Part shown: in pieces, positions 16,468 to 24,509 of the stretch | Position numbering within the stretch: the stretch's first letter is position 1 | Layout: each line of letters starts with the position of its first letter | Assembly (NCBI RefSeq): GCF_003236315.1 | Contig: NZ_POTY01000027.1 | Coordinates: forward strand, 1 to 40,389 | Direction of reading: 5' to 3' | DNA length: 40,389 nucleotides | From: Micromonospora craterilacus | GTDB lineage: Bacteria > Actinomycetota > Actinomycetes > Mycobacteriales > Micromonosporaceae | Made by a program: the position numbers and the translations under genes | Notes under the pieces: generated by a model | Told to the model about the DNA's origin: nothing | Database searches by the model: none | Seen by the model: the letters and a program-made list of their open reading frames with translations, nothing else

Positions 16468-16497
16468 AACATAATGCAAAATCTGGCCGAGCGTCAA
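16468..16497 (-). promoter_or_regulatory. Promoter of the DUF6351-type hydrolase gene
   Basis: Minus strand: TTGACG (16492-16497), 18 bp, then TATGTT (16468-16473), about 60 bp ahead of the chosen GTG start. The local sequence is clearly richer in A and T than its surroundings. Confidence 0.55.
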
Positions 16498-16610
16498 CGA
16501 TTCTGCAATGCATCCATTGTCGACCCAGGTCAGGTCGATGTGGCTACCGTCGCGCGGGCCGCGCCTGTAACTGGAGGGAGTGCCGGGAGGCGACGCCCGC
16601 TACCGCGTCC

Positions 16611-17492
16611 TCAGGGCCACTCGGGCGTTTGGACGAGTTCCTCGAAGCGGAGTTGGGCCGGCCCGGCCAGCGCGTCGGAGGTGCTGAGGAACATCACCCG
16701 TGCCTCGGCGCGCGGAAAGGACGGCGGTAGGAACTTGGCCGGCAGGTCGGGATCGTCTCCCACCAGCGCGCGCCAGTCGTTGACCAGCTCGGTGCGCGCG
16801 ACGAGCGCTGCCGCCGGGGACAGACCACCCTCCGCCGCCCGCCGCGCCACGTCGCGGTGACGTGCCAGGAAATCCTGGTAGCCCGCGGCGAGCTCGTCGA
16901 TGCGCCAGGCGGCCTCGAGCCGTGCCCGGCCGCTGGGCAGCAGTTCCAGGTCGTGGGAGCGCAGCACCACCGCGTCGGTGATGCCGAGTTCACTGAGTTG
17001 CTCGCGCACCTCGTCGTACCGGTCGTGCGGAGTCACCCAGGTCGCGTCGTACAGCGGCCAGAACGTCAGCCAGCGCAGGCGGGCCCGCAGCAGTCGGCGT
17101 TGGTTCGCGTCGTCCAGCGGCAGCGTGAACGCGATGAGTGTCCAGAGGCCGTTCCAGGCGTTCTCGTCGGTCCTGGCGAAGATGCGCCGGGCTCCCCGGC
17201 GGAGGGTCTGCGATGCGGGATCGGTCAGCCGGTAGCTGGTCCGGCGGCCCTCCTTGGTCCGTTCGAGCATGCCCCGTTGCGTCAGCCGGGCGAGGGTGGC
17301 GCGTGCGTTGGCGGGTGCGATGTCGAACTCGGACAGCACCGCGACCAGCCCGCCGGAGGGCAGCGGTGCCCGGCCGGCGTGCCAGTAGTCACCGAGCAGG
17401 GTCACCAGCAGCCGTTGCGCCCGGGCGCGGCCGACGGCCGCCCGATCCGACCGCGACGTGGTCGCCGGTTGCCGCCCCCGATTCTCGTTCAC
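16611..17492 (-). CDS. Second PaaX-family regulator
   Basis: The frame is open far upstream, but that part is antisense to the IclR gene. The PaaX homology begins just after GTG 17492, giving 293 aa. It has the N-terminal winged helix (RLLVTLLGDYW ... NARATLARLTQRGMLERTKEGRRTSYRL), the central PaaX domain (WTLIAFTLPLDDANQRRLLRARLRWLTFWPL) and the C-terminal domain (ELVNDWRALVGDDPDLPAKFLP). It is clearly diverged from the copy at 8892. It lies 107 bp downstream of the IclR gene on the same strand and upstream of the hydrolase gene. Aryl-CoA sensing is the family norm, and the target here is unknown. No strong ribosome site is visible, so the exact start is uncertain. Confidence 0.85.
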   Translation of the reverse strand: MNENRGRQPATTSRSDRAAVGRARAQRLLVTLLGDYWHAGRAPLPSGGLVAVLSEFDIAPANARATLARLTQRGMLERTKEGRRTSYRLTDPASQTLRRGARRIFARTDENAWNGLWTLIAFTLPLDDANQRRLLRARLRWLTFWPLYDATWVTPHDRYDEVREQLSELGITDAVVLRSHDLELLPSGRARLEAAWRIDELAAGYQDFLARHRDVARRAAEGGLSPAAALVARTELVNDWRALVGDDPDLPAKFLPPSFPRAEARVMFLSTSDALAGPAQLRFEELVQTPEWP

Positions 17493-17599
17493 GATGCTGA
17501 CCCGTCGGCCAGGCGGGGCGAACCCGGGGTGCCGGCCGGTTGCGACAGATGACGGACAACGAACACCTGGATAAGTTACTGCGTCCACCGACGGCGCGG

Positions 17600-18355
17600 T
17601 TACCGCCCGTGCGGTCCGCTGAGGGCCCGGGATATCACCCGTCCCGCCGCCTGCACCAGTGGTGCCAGGGCCAGCGGATCCGCCCGGTCGTACGCCACCA
17701 CCAGCGAGATCGCCGCCTGCACCCCGTCCGGCCCGCGGATCGGCGCGGCGACCGAGAGGGCGTCCATGGTGACCTGACGGTCGCTGATCGCGTAACCGAC
17801 GCGACGCACCTCGGCGAGTTGGCGGCGCAACCGCTTCGGATCGGTGCTGGTCAGCTCGGTGTACCGGTCCAGCGGCCCGGCCAGCACCTGTTCCTGGACC
17901 TCGGCCGGGGCATGGGCGAGCAGCACGAGACCGACGCCGGTGGCGTGCAGGGCGAAACGGCCACCGACCCGGGTGAGCACCGGCACCGCGTGCCGTCCGG
18001 CGATCCGCTCGATGAAGACGAGTTCGAGGCCCTGCCGGACGGCGAGCTGGACGTTCTCGTGGGTCACCTCGTACAGGTCCTCCATCACCGGCAGGGCCAG
18101 CTCGCGCAGCCCCAGCCCGCGCGGCGCCAGCGAGCCCACCTCCCACAGCCGCAGTCCGACCCGGTAACGCGCGTCGTCACCCCGCTCCAGCGCACCCCAG
18201 GCGACGAGCTCCGCGACCCGCCGGTGAGCGGTGGGCAGCGGCAGCCCGGCCCGGCGGGCAAGCTCGCTCAGGGTCAGCGCCGGCTCGGTGGGACCGAACG
18301 CGTCGAGCAGCGCCAGCACCTTGCTGGTGACCGAGCGTCCGGATCGCGCCTGCAT
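17600..18355 (-). CDS. IclR-family regulator of the vanillate-type operon
   Basis: The 251-aa protein has an N-terminal winged helix (SVTSKVLALLDAFG ... LTLSELARRAGLPLPTAHRRVAELVAWGALER) and the IclR effector domain (about 80-248). The effector domain includes a GVGLVLLAHAP segment and the usual C-terminal SVAAPIRGPDGVQAAISLV. IclR proteins commonly control aromatic-acid catabolism. It starts 24 bp after the reductase gene on the same strand, so it is probably the last gene of the Rieske/reductase operon and self-regulating. The inverted repeat at 20670-20688 is a candidate binding site. Confidence 0.9.
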   Translation of the reverse strand: MQARSGRSVTSKVLALLDAFGPTEPALTLSELARRAGLPLPTAHRRVAELVAWGALERGDDARYRVGLRLWEVGSLAPRGLGLRELALPVMEDLYEVTHENVQLAVRQGLELVFIERIAGRHAVPVLTRVGGRFALHATGVGLVLLAHAPAEVQEQVLAGPLDRYTELTSTDPKRLRRQLAEVRRVGYAISDRQVTMDALSVAAPIRGPDGVQAAISLVVAYDRADPLALAPLVQAAGRVISRALSGPHGR

Positions 18356-18379
18356 CCCGCCATCATCCCCGCCGGCCAG

Positions 18380-19333
18380 TCACAGCTCCAGCACGAGCCG
18401 GGGCGTACGGGACCGGGAGACGCAGATCAGCATCGTGTCGCCCGCGGCCCGGTCCGCCTCGGTGAGCAGGCTGTCGCGGTGCTCCGGGACGCCGTCGAGC
18501 ACGGCGGTCTCGCAGGTGCCGCAGGTGCCCTCGCGGCAGGAGGAGAGCACCTGGACGCCGGCCCCCTCCACCGCTGCCAGGATCGAGGTGCCCGGCGGCA
18601 CGGTCACCGTCCGGCCGGAGAGCACGAGCTCGACCTCGACGGTGCCCTCGACGCCACCGACCTCGGCCGATGGGGTGAACCGCTCGACGTGCAGACTGCC
18701 GGCCGGCCACGCCTGGCAGCCCTGCTGCACCGCGTCGATCAGTGCCGCCGGCCCGCAGCAGTAGACCAGGCCGCCGCTCGGTCGGTCCAACAGGCCGGCC
18801 AGGTCGAGCAGCCCTGTCTCGTCCTGCGAGTGCAGGCTCACCCGGTCGCCGTACTTCTCCCGCAGCGCGTCGGCGAACGCCATGCTGGCGCGGCTGCGTC
18901 CGCCGTACACCAGCCGCCAGTCGGCCCCGGCGGCGTCGGCGGCGGCGACCATCGGCCGGATCGGGGTGATGCCGATCCCGCCCGCGATGAAGAGGTACCG
19001 CTGCGCCGTGACCAGCGGAAAGTTGTTCCGGGGCCCGCGCACCCGAACACCCGCGCCGGGTACGAGGTGCTCGTGCACGTGGCGGGAGCCACCCCGCCCG
19101 TCGGGCTCGAGCTGCACCGCGAGCTCCAGCGCGGTGCGCTCCGCCGGGTCACCGCAGAGCGAGTACGGGCGTACCAGCCCGGCAGCCAGCTCCAGGTCGA
19201 CATGCGCGCCCGGGGACCAGTCGGGCAGGTCGCCGCCGCCGGGGCGGCAAAGGGTCAGCACGACGACGCCCGTCGCCACCGGCTCCCGGCGGGCGACGAC
19301 CAACTCCAGACCGGTCAGCTCACCTACGGTCAT
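18380..19333 (-). CDS. Vanillate-demethylase-type oxidoreductase (VanB-like)
   Basis: The 317-aa electron-transfer protein starts at ATG 19333, overlapping the stop of the small upstream gene (ATGA). Domain order is an FMN/FAD-binding barrel (RPYSLCGDP, then GGSRHVHEHL), an NAD-binding domain (YLFIAGGIGITPIRPM, YCCGPAALI) and a C-terminal plant-type [2Fe-2S] ferredoxin with Cys in SCREGTCGTC and a fourth in LICVS. This layout and length are typical of VanB and related class IA reductases. It should pass electrons from NAD(P)H to the Rieske oxygenase encoded two genes upstream. Confidence 0.9.
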   Translation of the reverse strand: MTVGELTGLELVVARREPVATGVVVLTLCRPGGGDLPDWSPGAHVDLELAAGLVRPYSLCGDPAERTALELAVQLEPDGRGGSRHVHEHLVPGAGVRVRGPRNNFPLVTAQRYLFIAGGIGITPIRPMVAAADAAGADWRLVYGGRSRASMAFADALREKYGDRVSLHSQDETGLLDLAGLLDRPSGGLVYCCGPAALIDAVQQGCQAWPAGSLHVERFTPSAEVGGVEGTVEVELVLSGRTVTVPPGTSILAAVEGAGVQVLSSCREGTCGTCETAVLDGVPEHRDSLLTEADRAAGDTMLICVSRSRTPRLVLEL

Positions 19334-19554
19334 GCCGGCACCGCCGGCCGGGCCGGCGACCGTGGCGCCGGCGCGACCGTCTCTGCCGACTGGTGGCCGC
19401 GCGGATGGCCGAGCAGCCACTCCCACAGCTCCACCGGTTCCTCGGCGATCCGTTCTGCCCCGCAGTGGCAGGTGCCGCGGAGCGTGTCGGTGCCCGGCAA
19501 CCAGTGGATCCGGTACACCCGGTCGCCGGTCAGCGTGCCGGCCCGCGCGGTCAA
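19330..19554 (-). CDS. 74-aa protein of unknown function with a CHC motif, in the Rieske operon
   Basis: This small gene is supported by its coupling. It starts at TTG 19554 inside the oxygenase stop codon (TTGA) and ends with a TGA that overlaps the reductase ATG (ATGA). The first 54 residues look like a compact domain: RVYRIHWLPGTD, then GTCHCGAERIAEEP and VELWEWLLGHPRGH. Cys29, His30 and Cys31, with His50 and His54 further on, could bind a metal. The last 20 residues are Pro/Ala-rich. I do not recognise the family. Its place between oxygenase and reductase suggests an accessory role such as assembly, electron transfer or handling of the released one-carbon unit; this is conjecture. Confidence 0.7.
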   Translation of the reverse strand: MTARAGTLTGDRVYRIHWLPGTDTLRGTCHCGAERIAEEPVELWEWLLGHPRGHQSAETVAPAPRSPARPAVPA

Positions 19555-20594
19555 AGCGGTGCCCCCACCGTCCCCGAGCCGACCATCCGGGCCAGCAGGC
19601 GTCGGGCGGCGAGCCCGCCGGTGTCGATGTTGATGCTGAGTTCCTGGTACCGCTCCGGCTCGGCGGCGATCACCTGCTCCAGGATGTTCAACGCCTGGAC
19701 GTCCTGCATGACCACCGTGTGGTTGCTCTGGTGCAGGTACTCGCTGACCGACTCGTCGTCGATGGCGAAGTCCCGCGCGACCGCCCAGAAGTCGTAGGTG
19801 GTGTGCTCGGTCGACGGGGTGATGGCGTACACGATCTCGGCGTGGAAGGCGTCGCTGTCCGCACCCTCGGCCGGCGGGTAGACCCCCTGCGGGGCGATCC
19901 GGCTGTGCAGCAGGTACAGGCAGGGCGGGCGGTACTCGATGTCCTGCCATCGGGTGATCCGGCCCTGGATGCCGGTCGAGCGGGCGTAGAAGGGCGGGCA
20001 CTCCGCGTCGTCCATGTGCCGGCTGACGTAGACGATGCCGCGCTCCTCGTCCACCTCCGTGGTGATCGGCGTGTTCGCCACCTCGGGTGTGCCGATGTAG
20101 CCGCCGTGCAGGTACGTCTCGTGGGACAGATCCATGAGGTTGTCCACCAGCAGGCCGTACCGCGCGTTCAGCGGCGCCATCCCGCGGACCACGGTGTAGC
20201 GCGGGTCGTCCAGCCACGGCGCACGGGGGACGGCCGCCGGGTCGGCCCGGTCCCGGTCGCCGATCCACACCCACACCAACGTGTCCAGCTCCACCACCGG
20301 ATACGCCGCGACCCGTGCGGTACGCGGAATGCGCTGCTGGCCCGGTACGAAGACGCAGGCGCCGGTCGGGTCGTAGGTGAAGCCGTGGTAGCCGCACACG
20401 ATGTTGTCGCCGTCGAGGCGGCTCTCCGACAGCGGGTAGCGCCGGTGCACACAGCGGTCGGCGAGCGCCAGCGCCTCCCCGGCCTCGCTGCGGTACAGCA
20501 CCAACGGTTCACCGAGCACCGTGCGGGCGAGCAGGTCCCGCCCGACCTCGCTGCTGTAGGCGGCCACGTACCACTGGTCACGGGCGAACGGCAT
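19551..20594 (-). CDS. Rieske oxygenase, VanA-like aromatic O-demethylase
   Basis: This 347-aa oxygenase starts at ATG with GGAGG nine bases upstream. The Rieske [2Fe-2S] ligands are Cys48/His50 (CVH) and Cys67/His70 (CGYH). The mononuclear iron site lies in NLMDLSHETYLH, with His158 and His163. The N-terminus MPFARDQWYVAAYSSEVG and the length match single-component VanA-type oxygenases. With the VanB-like partner it would remove the methyl group of vanillate or a related methoxyarenoate, giving protocatechuate and formaldehyde. Related members act on other carboxylates (for example dicamba or toluenesulfonate methyl). It leads an operon with the 74-aa protein, reductase and IclR genes. Confidence 0.9.
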   Translation of the reverse strand: MPFARDQWYVAAYSSEVGRDLLARTVLGEPLVLYRSEAGEALALADRCVHRRYPLSESRLDGDNIVCGYHGFTYDPTGACVFVPGQQRIPRTARVAAYPVVELDTLVWVWIGDRDRADPAAVPRAPWLDDPRYTVVRGMAPLNARYGLLVDNLMDLSHETYLHGGYIGTPEVANTPITTEVDEERGIVYVSRHMDDAECPPFYARSTGIQGRITRWQDIEYRPPCLYLLHSRIAPQGVYPPAEGADSDAFHAEIVYAITPSTEHTTYDFWAVARDFAIDDESVSEYLHQSNHTVVMQDVQALNILEQVIAAEPERYQELSINIDTGGLAARRLLARMVGSGTVGAPL

Positions 20595-20669
20595 CCGATC
20601 GAACCTCCCTTGGCGACGAAGGACGGCGCGGTCGTATGGTCCCGCGCCGCCCTCGCGGTCGGGACCCGC

Positions 20670-20688
20670 GCTTTCACTGGATGAAAGC
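20670..20688. promoter_or_regulatory. Inverted-repeat operator upstream of the Rieske operon
   Basis: Perfect 7-bp arms GCTTTCA/TGAAAGC are separated by 5 bp and lie 76-94 bp before the oxygenase start. A possible -10 (CATACG, minus strand, 20633-20638) would put the repeat just upstream of the -35, a usual place for IclR-type activators. It could instead end the aldehyde dehydrogenase transcript, but it is not very GC-rich. Confidence 0.55.
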
Positions 20689-20725
20689 CGACCTCACCCG
20701 GCGATCCTGTGGGCGCCCGCGACGT

Positions 20726-21970
20726 TCAGAACGGGTAGCGGGTGATGTCGCCCCGCACGGTCAGCCACTGCGTCTCGGTGAACGCCGCCACGTTCGCCGC
20801 CGCCCCACCGAACCGGGAACCGGTGCCGGAGGCGCCGACGCCGCCGAACGGGGCCACCGCCTCGTCGGCGACGGTCTGGTCGTTGATGTGCACGATGCCG
20901 CTCGGGATGCGGTCGGCCAGCGCCATCGCCTTCGTCACGTCGCGGCTGAGGATGCCCAGCGACAGCCCGTACTCGGTGCCGCCGGCCAGCGCCGCGGCCT
21001 CGTCCAGGTCGCCGAAGGTGAGCACCGGAGCGACCGGGCCGAAGACCTCCTGCGCGTACGCCGGGGTGGTCGGGGTGACCTCCGCGAGCACGGTCGGGCG
21101 GTAGAACAACCCGTCGTACGTGCCGCCGGCGGCCAGCCGGGCACCCGCGTCCACGCTCGCCGTGACCAGCGAATGGATCTTGTCGCGCTGGACCTCGTCG
21201 ATGATCGGCCCGAGCGCCACCTGCTCCTTGGCCGGGTCGCCGACCGGCAGGTGGTCGGCCTTCTCGGCGAGCCCGGCGACGTAGCGCTCGGCGAGGCTCT
21301 CGTGCACCAGATGCCGGCCGGTGGTCATGCAGATCTGCCCCTGGTGCAGGAACGAACCCCACGCGCCGGCCGACACGGCGAGGTCGAGGTCCGCGTCGTC
21401 GAGTACCACCAGGGCGGAGTTGCCGCCGAGTTCCAGGTGCGCCCGCTTGAGGTGCCGGGCGGCGGCCTCGCCGACCTTGCGGCCGGCGGCGGTCGACCCG
21501 GTGAAGCTGACCACCCGGACGTGCGGGTCGGCGACCAGCGCCTCCCCGGTGTCCACCCCGCCGGGCAGCACGTGCAGCAGCCCCTCGGGCAGCCCGGCCT
21601 CCTCGAAGACCCGGGCGATGGCCAGCCCGCCGGAGACCGCGGTGCGCAGGTCCGGCTTGAGCACCACCGCGTTGCCCAGCGCCAGCGCCGGCGCGACCGA
21701 GCGGATGGCCAGGATCAGCGGGAGGTTGAACGGCGCGATGACGCCGACCACGCCGACCGGCAGCCGGCGGGCCAGGCTGAGCCGTGGCTGGGCGCTCGGG
21801 ATGATCTCGCCGAGCGGGTGCGAGGCCAGCCCGGCCGCCTCGTAGCACTCCTGGGCCGCGGTGGCCGTCTCGACGCCGGCCTTCGGCGGGATCGACCCGG
21901 CCTCGCGGACCAGCCAGTCACCCAGCTCGGCGGCGTGCTGCTCCCACAGGCCGCCGGCCCGGCGCAGCAC
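20726..21970 (-). pseudogene. 5'-truncated aldehyde dehydrogenase (vanillin/benzaldehyde type)
   Basis: The remaining 414 residues include the whole catalytic core: FN at 81-82, Lys105, GSTAAGRK, the general base Glu180 in LELGG, and Cys214 in GQICMTTGR. Homology clearly starts upstream of the first usable GTG, because the codons before it read ARPPERAAVLRRAG, a normal ALDH segment. An in-frame TGA, the stop of the GNAT gene, comes only ten codons before GTG 21970. About 65-70 N-terminal residues are missing compared with the usual 480. The DNA looks like a deletion joining the GNAT 3' end to the ALDH interior. A product from GTG 21970 is possible, but it lacks part of the cofactor and oligomerisation fold. 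Activity is doubtful. Confidence 0.75.
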
Positions 21971-21997
21971 GGCCGCCCGCTCCGGTGGGCGCGCGAG

Positions 21998-22708
21998 TCA
22001 GCCGGCCGCCGGGTCGGCATCCGGCGTCCGCACCGACCGGAACAGGATCTGCCGGCGCAGCGTGAAGCCGAGCGCCTCGTACAGCCGGATCGCCCCGGTG
22101 TTGTCCGCCGCCGCGTGCAGCAGCGGTCGGTCGCCGCGGGCCCGGATGCCGGCCACGACCGCCTGGATCAGGCGGCCCGCCAGGCCCTGACCGCGCGCCT
22201 CGGGCGCGGTGCAGACGGCGCTGATCTCGATCCACCCGGGCAGCCGCATCCGCTCGCCGGCCATCGCGACGAGCGCCCCGCCCCGCCGGATGCCCAGGTA
22301 GTGGCCGAGTTCGACGGTGCGGGTCAGGAACGGCCCCGGCCGGGTGCGGGCGACCAGGTCGAGCATCTCCGGTACGTCGGCGGTGGTCAGCCGCAGCGCC
22401 TCCGGGTCGACGGCGGCCTCGGCCGCGTCGTCGACCAGCTGCACCCCGTCGATCTGCTGGTCCACGGTCCACCCGGCGGGCAGCCGGCCCGCGTCGCCGG
22501 CCATCCAGACAACGGCCCCCGGGCCGGCCAGCGCCGCGAGGTCGGCCCAGGCGGCCGGGTCGTCGGCGTCGGCCACCGCGTGGAACGGCGAGACGTCCTG
22601 CTGGTAGCGCGCCGCGTGGCCGTGCCGCTCGGCGAACCCCTGGTGCGCGCCGCTCAGCGCCGCCCACACCGGGTTGTCCAGGACCTGTTCGGCGATGGTC
22701 CCCGTCAT
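21998..22708 (-). CDS. GNAT-family N-acetyltransferase
   Basis: The protein has 236 aa, starting at ATG 22708 with GGGGGA upstream. The C-terminal half is a GNAT domain with the acetyl-CoA loop TAPEARGQGLAGRLIQAVV and the terminal NTGAIRLYEALGF. The N-terminal half (about 1-110) contains a second, degenerate acyltransferase-like unit, as in FR47-type proteins. The substrate is unknown. The gene ends in TGA at 21998-22000, and the truncated aldehyde dehydrogenase continues in the same frame immediately after. This suggests its original downstream DNA has been lost. Confidence 0.85.
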   Translation of the reverse strand: MTGTIAEQVLDNPVWAALSGAHQGFAERHGHAARYQQDVSPFHAVADADDPAAWADLAALAGPGAVVWMAGDAGRLPAGWTVDQQIDGVQLVDDAAEAAVDPEALRLTTADVPEMLDLVARTRPGPFLTRTVELGHYLGIRRGGALVAMAGERMRLPGWIEISAVCTAPEARGQGLAGRLIQAVVAGIRARGDRPLLHAAADNTGAIRLYEALGFTLRRQILFRSVRTPDADPAAG

Positions 22709-22923
22709 CTCGTCCCCCGATCGGCCGGCCGCGGCATTCGTCGTGGTCGTCGAGGCGATCCTAGATCGCGCGGGCGGAACACCCCGGACCGGCGGGTCCC
22801 GCCGCCGGCACCTCGCGCACACGCCTGCCGGGTCGGCCCCCCGCACGGCCGTGGTCTGCGGAAACGGCGGTTGCCCGGCCGGTGGGCGTACCACCATGTG
22901 AGGGGCGGCGAACGGGGGGTGAC

Positions 22924-24498
22924 GTGAGCGCACTGCTGCTGATCATCACGCTGGGCGTCACCGTGCTCGTCGGCACCACGCTCGGTGGCCGGTACCGGGT
23001 CGCGCCGCCGGTACTGCTCATCATCTTCGGCGCGCTGCTGGCGCTGATACCGGCGTTGAGTCACGTGATGCTCGAACCCGAGGTGGTGCTGCTGCTGTTC
23101 CTGCCGGCCATCCTCTACCGGGAGAGCCTGACCAGCAGCCTGCGGGAGATCCGGGCGAACGTCGTGTACATCGCCCTGCTGGCGATCGGGCTGGTGGGCG
23201 TCACGATGGTGGCGGTGTCGCTGGTCGTGCAGCGGTTCGGCGTCGACCCGGCGGCGGCCTGGGTGCTCGGCGCGGTGCTCGCCCCGACCGACGCCGCGGC
23301 CGTGGCCGGCCTGGCCAAGCGGATGCCCCGACGCCTGCTCACCACCCTGCACGCCGAGAGCCTGATCAACGACGGTACCGCCCTGGTGCTGTTCTCCGTC
23401 GCGCTCGGGCTGCTCGGCGGGGGCGCGTTCCCGAACGCGTTCGCGCTCGTCGGGCGGGTCAGCCTGTCGTTCCTCGGCGGCATCGCGGCCGGCGTGCTGG
23501 TCGGCTTTGTGGTGATCCTGGTCCGTAAGCGTCTGGACGACCCGCTGCGGGAGGGCGCGCTCAGCGTGCTCACCCCGTTCACCGCGTTCTTCCTCGCCGA
23601 AGCCATCCACGAGAGCGGTGTGCTGGCGGTGGTGGTGTCCGGGCTGATGCTCGTCATCGCCAGCCCCCGGGTGATCCGGGCCCGGTCGCGGGTGCTCGCA
23701 CTGTCGTTCTGGGACCTCACCACGTTCCTCATCAACGGCGGACTCTTCGTGCTGGTGGGCATGCAGATCCCGCGGGCGGTCCGGGCGGTCAACAGCACCT
23801 CGCTGATGCGCGCGATCGTCATCGCGCTCGTGGTGGCCGTCGTGCTGCTCGCGGTCCGGATGCTCTGGCTGAACCTGACGGCCGCAGTCGCCTGGTTGGT
23901 CGATCGGCGCCGGGCCAGGGGTGCCCGGTGGGTGAACTGGCGGGTGCGTACGGTGGCCGGGTGGGCGGGGTTCCGCGGCGCGGTCTCCTTCGCGGCGGCG
24001 CTCGCCGTCCCGCTGACCACCTCCAACGGCCAACCGGTACGGGAACGCGACCTGATCATTTTCTGCGTCGCGACGGTGATCCTGCTGACGATGCTCGTGC
24101 AGGGCACCACCCTGCCGCTGCTGATGCGCTGGGCCAAACTCTCCGGTGACCCGGAGCACGCCGACGAGACGAGACAGGCGCAGGCGCGGGCCACTCAGGT
24201 CACCCTCGCGGCGCTGCCGGACATCGCCGAGCGGGTCGGCGCCGATCAGGACGTCACCCAGCGCCTCCAGACCGAGTACCAGAACCACCTCGGCGACGTG
24301 CAGGCCGCGCAGGAGGAGGAGTCGGCGGCCGCCCGCGAGGTCGAGCGCCGGCTGCGGCTGGCCGCGCTCGATCACAAACGGCGCGAGGTCACCCGGATGC
24401 GCGACCACCGCGAGATCGACGATGCCGTGCTCCGTGAGTTGCAGGCCAGACTCGACGTCGAGGAGATCCGCCTGCTGGGGCCGACGACCCTCGAATGA
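22924..24498 (+). CDS. CPA1-family Na+/H+ antiporter
   Basis: The 524-aa membrane protein starts at GTG 22924 just after a GGGGGGT site; an upstream extension is possible but unlikely. There are about 11-12 membrane helices. The CPA1 ion-binding region is seen in VLGAVLAPTDAAAVAGL (Thr-Asp pair) and HAESLINDGTALVLF (Glu and Asn-Asp). A hydrophilic C-terminal tail of about 110 residues (after LPLLMRWAKL) is highly charged and helical, with coiled-coil character. The family exchanges monovalent cations for protons at the cytoplasmic membrane. It is divergent from the GNAT gene and converges on the PucR-like regulator, with only 11 bp between stops. Confidence 0.92.
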   Translation: MSALLLIITLGVTVLVGTTLGGRYRVAPPVLLIIFGALLALIPALSHVMLEPEVVLLLFLPAILYRESLTSSLREIRANVVYIALLAIGLVGVTMVAVSLVVQRFGVDPAAAWVLGAVLAPTDAAAVAGLAKRMPRRLLTTLHAESLINDGTALVLFSVALGLLGGGAFPNAFALVGRVSLSFLGGIAAGVLVGFVVILVRKRLDDPLREGALSVLTPFTAFFLAEAIHESGVLAVVVSGLMLVIASPRVIRARSRVLALSFWDLTTFLINGGLFVLVGMQIPRAVRAVNSTSLMRAIVIALVVAVVLLAVRMLWLNLTAAVAWLVDRRRARGARWVNWRVRTVAGWAGFRGAVSFAAALAVPLTTSNGQPVRERDLIIFCVATVILLTMLVQGTTLPLLMRWAKLSGDPEHADETRQAQARATQVTLAALPDIAERVGADQDVTQRLQTEYQNHLGDVQAAQEEESAAAREVERRLRLAALDHKRREVTRMRDHREIDDAVLRELQARLDVEEIRLLGPTTLE

Positions 24499-24509
24499 CC
24501 CACCGCGGC

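Noticed and set aside
14209..16860. 883-codon plus-strand frame opposite the DUF6351-type gene
   Set aside because: Composition is Val/Gly/Arg/Asp-rich without motifs, while the minus strand has a signal peptide, a Cys pattern and a promoter.
17493..18146. N-terminal extension of the second PaaX protein
   Set aside because: Low-complexity Arg/Gly/Ala-rich sequence antisense to the IclR gene; PaaX homology begins after GTG 17492.
19551..19560. Frameshift in the Rieske gene joining it to the small downstream frame
   Set aside because: The Rieske protein is full length for the VanA group. The small frame has its own start and a different, compact domain, so overlapping genes fit better.
17540..19633. 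697-codon plus-strand frame
   Set aside because: It is antisense to the IclR and reductase genes, which have complete family motifs.
20636..22927. 763-codon plus-strand frame
   Set aside because: It is antisense to the aldehyde dehydrogenase and GNAT genes and has no recognisable domain.
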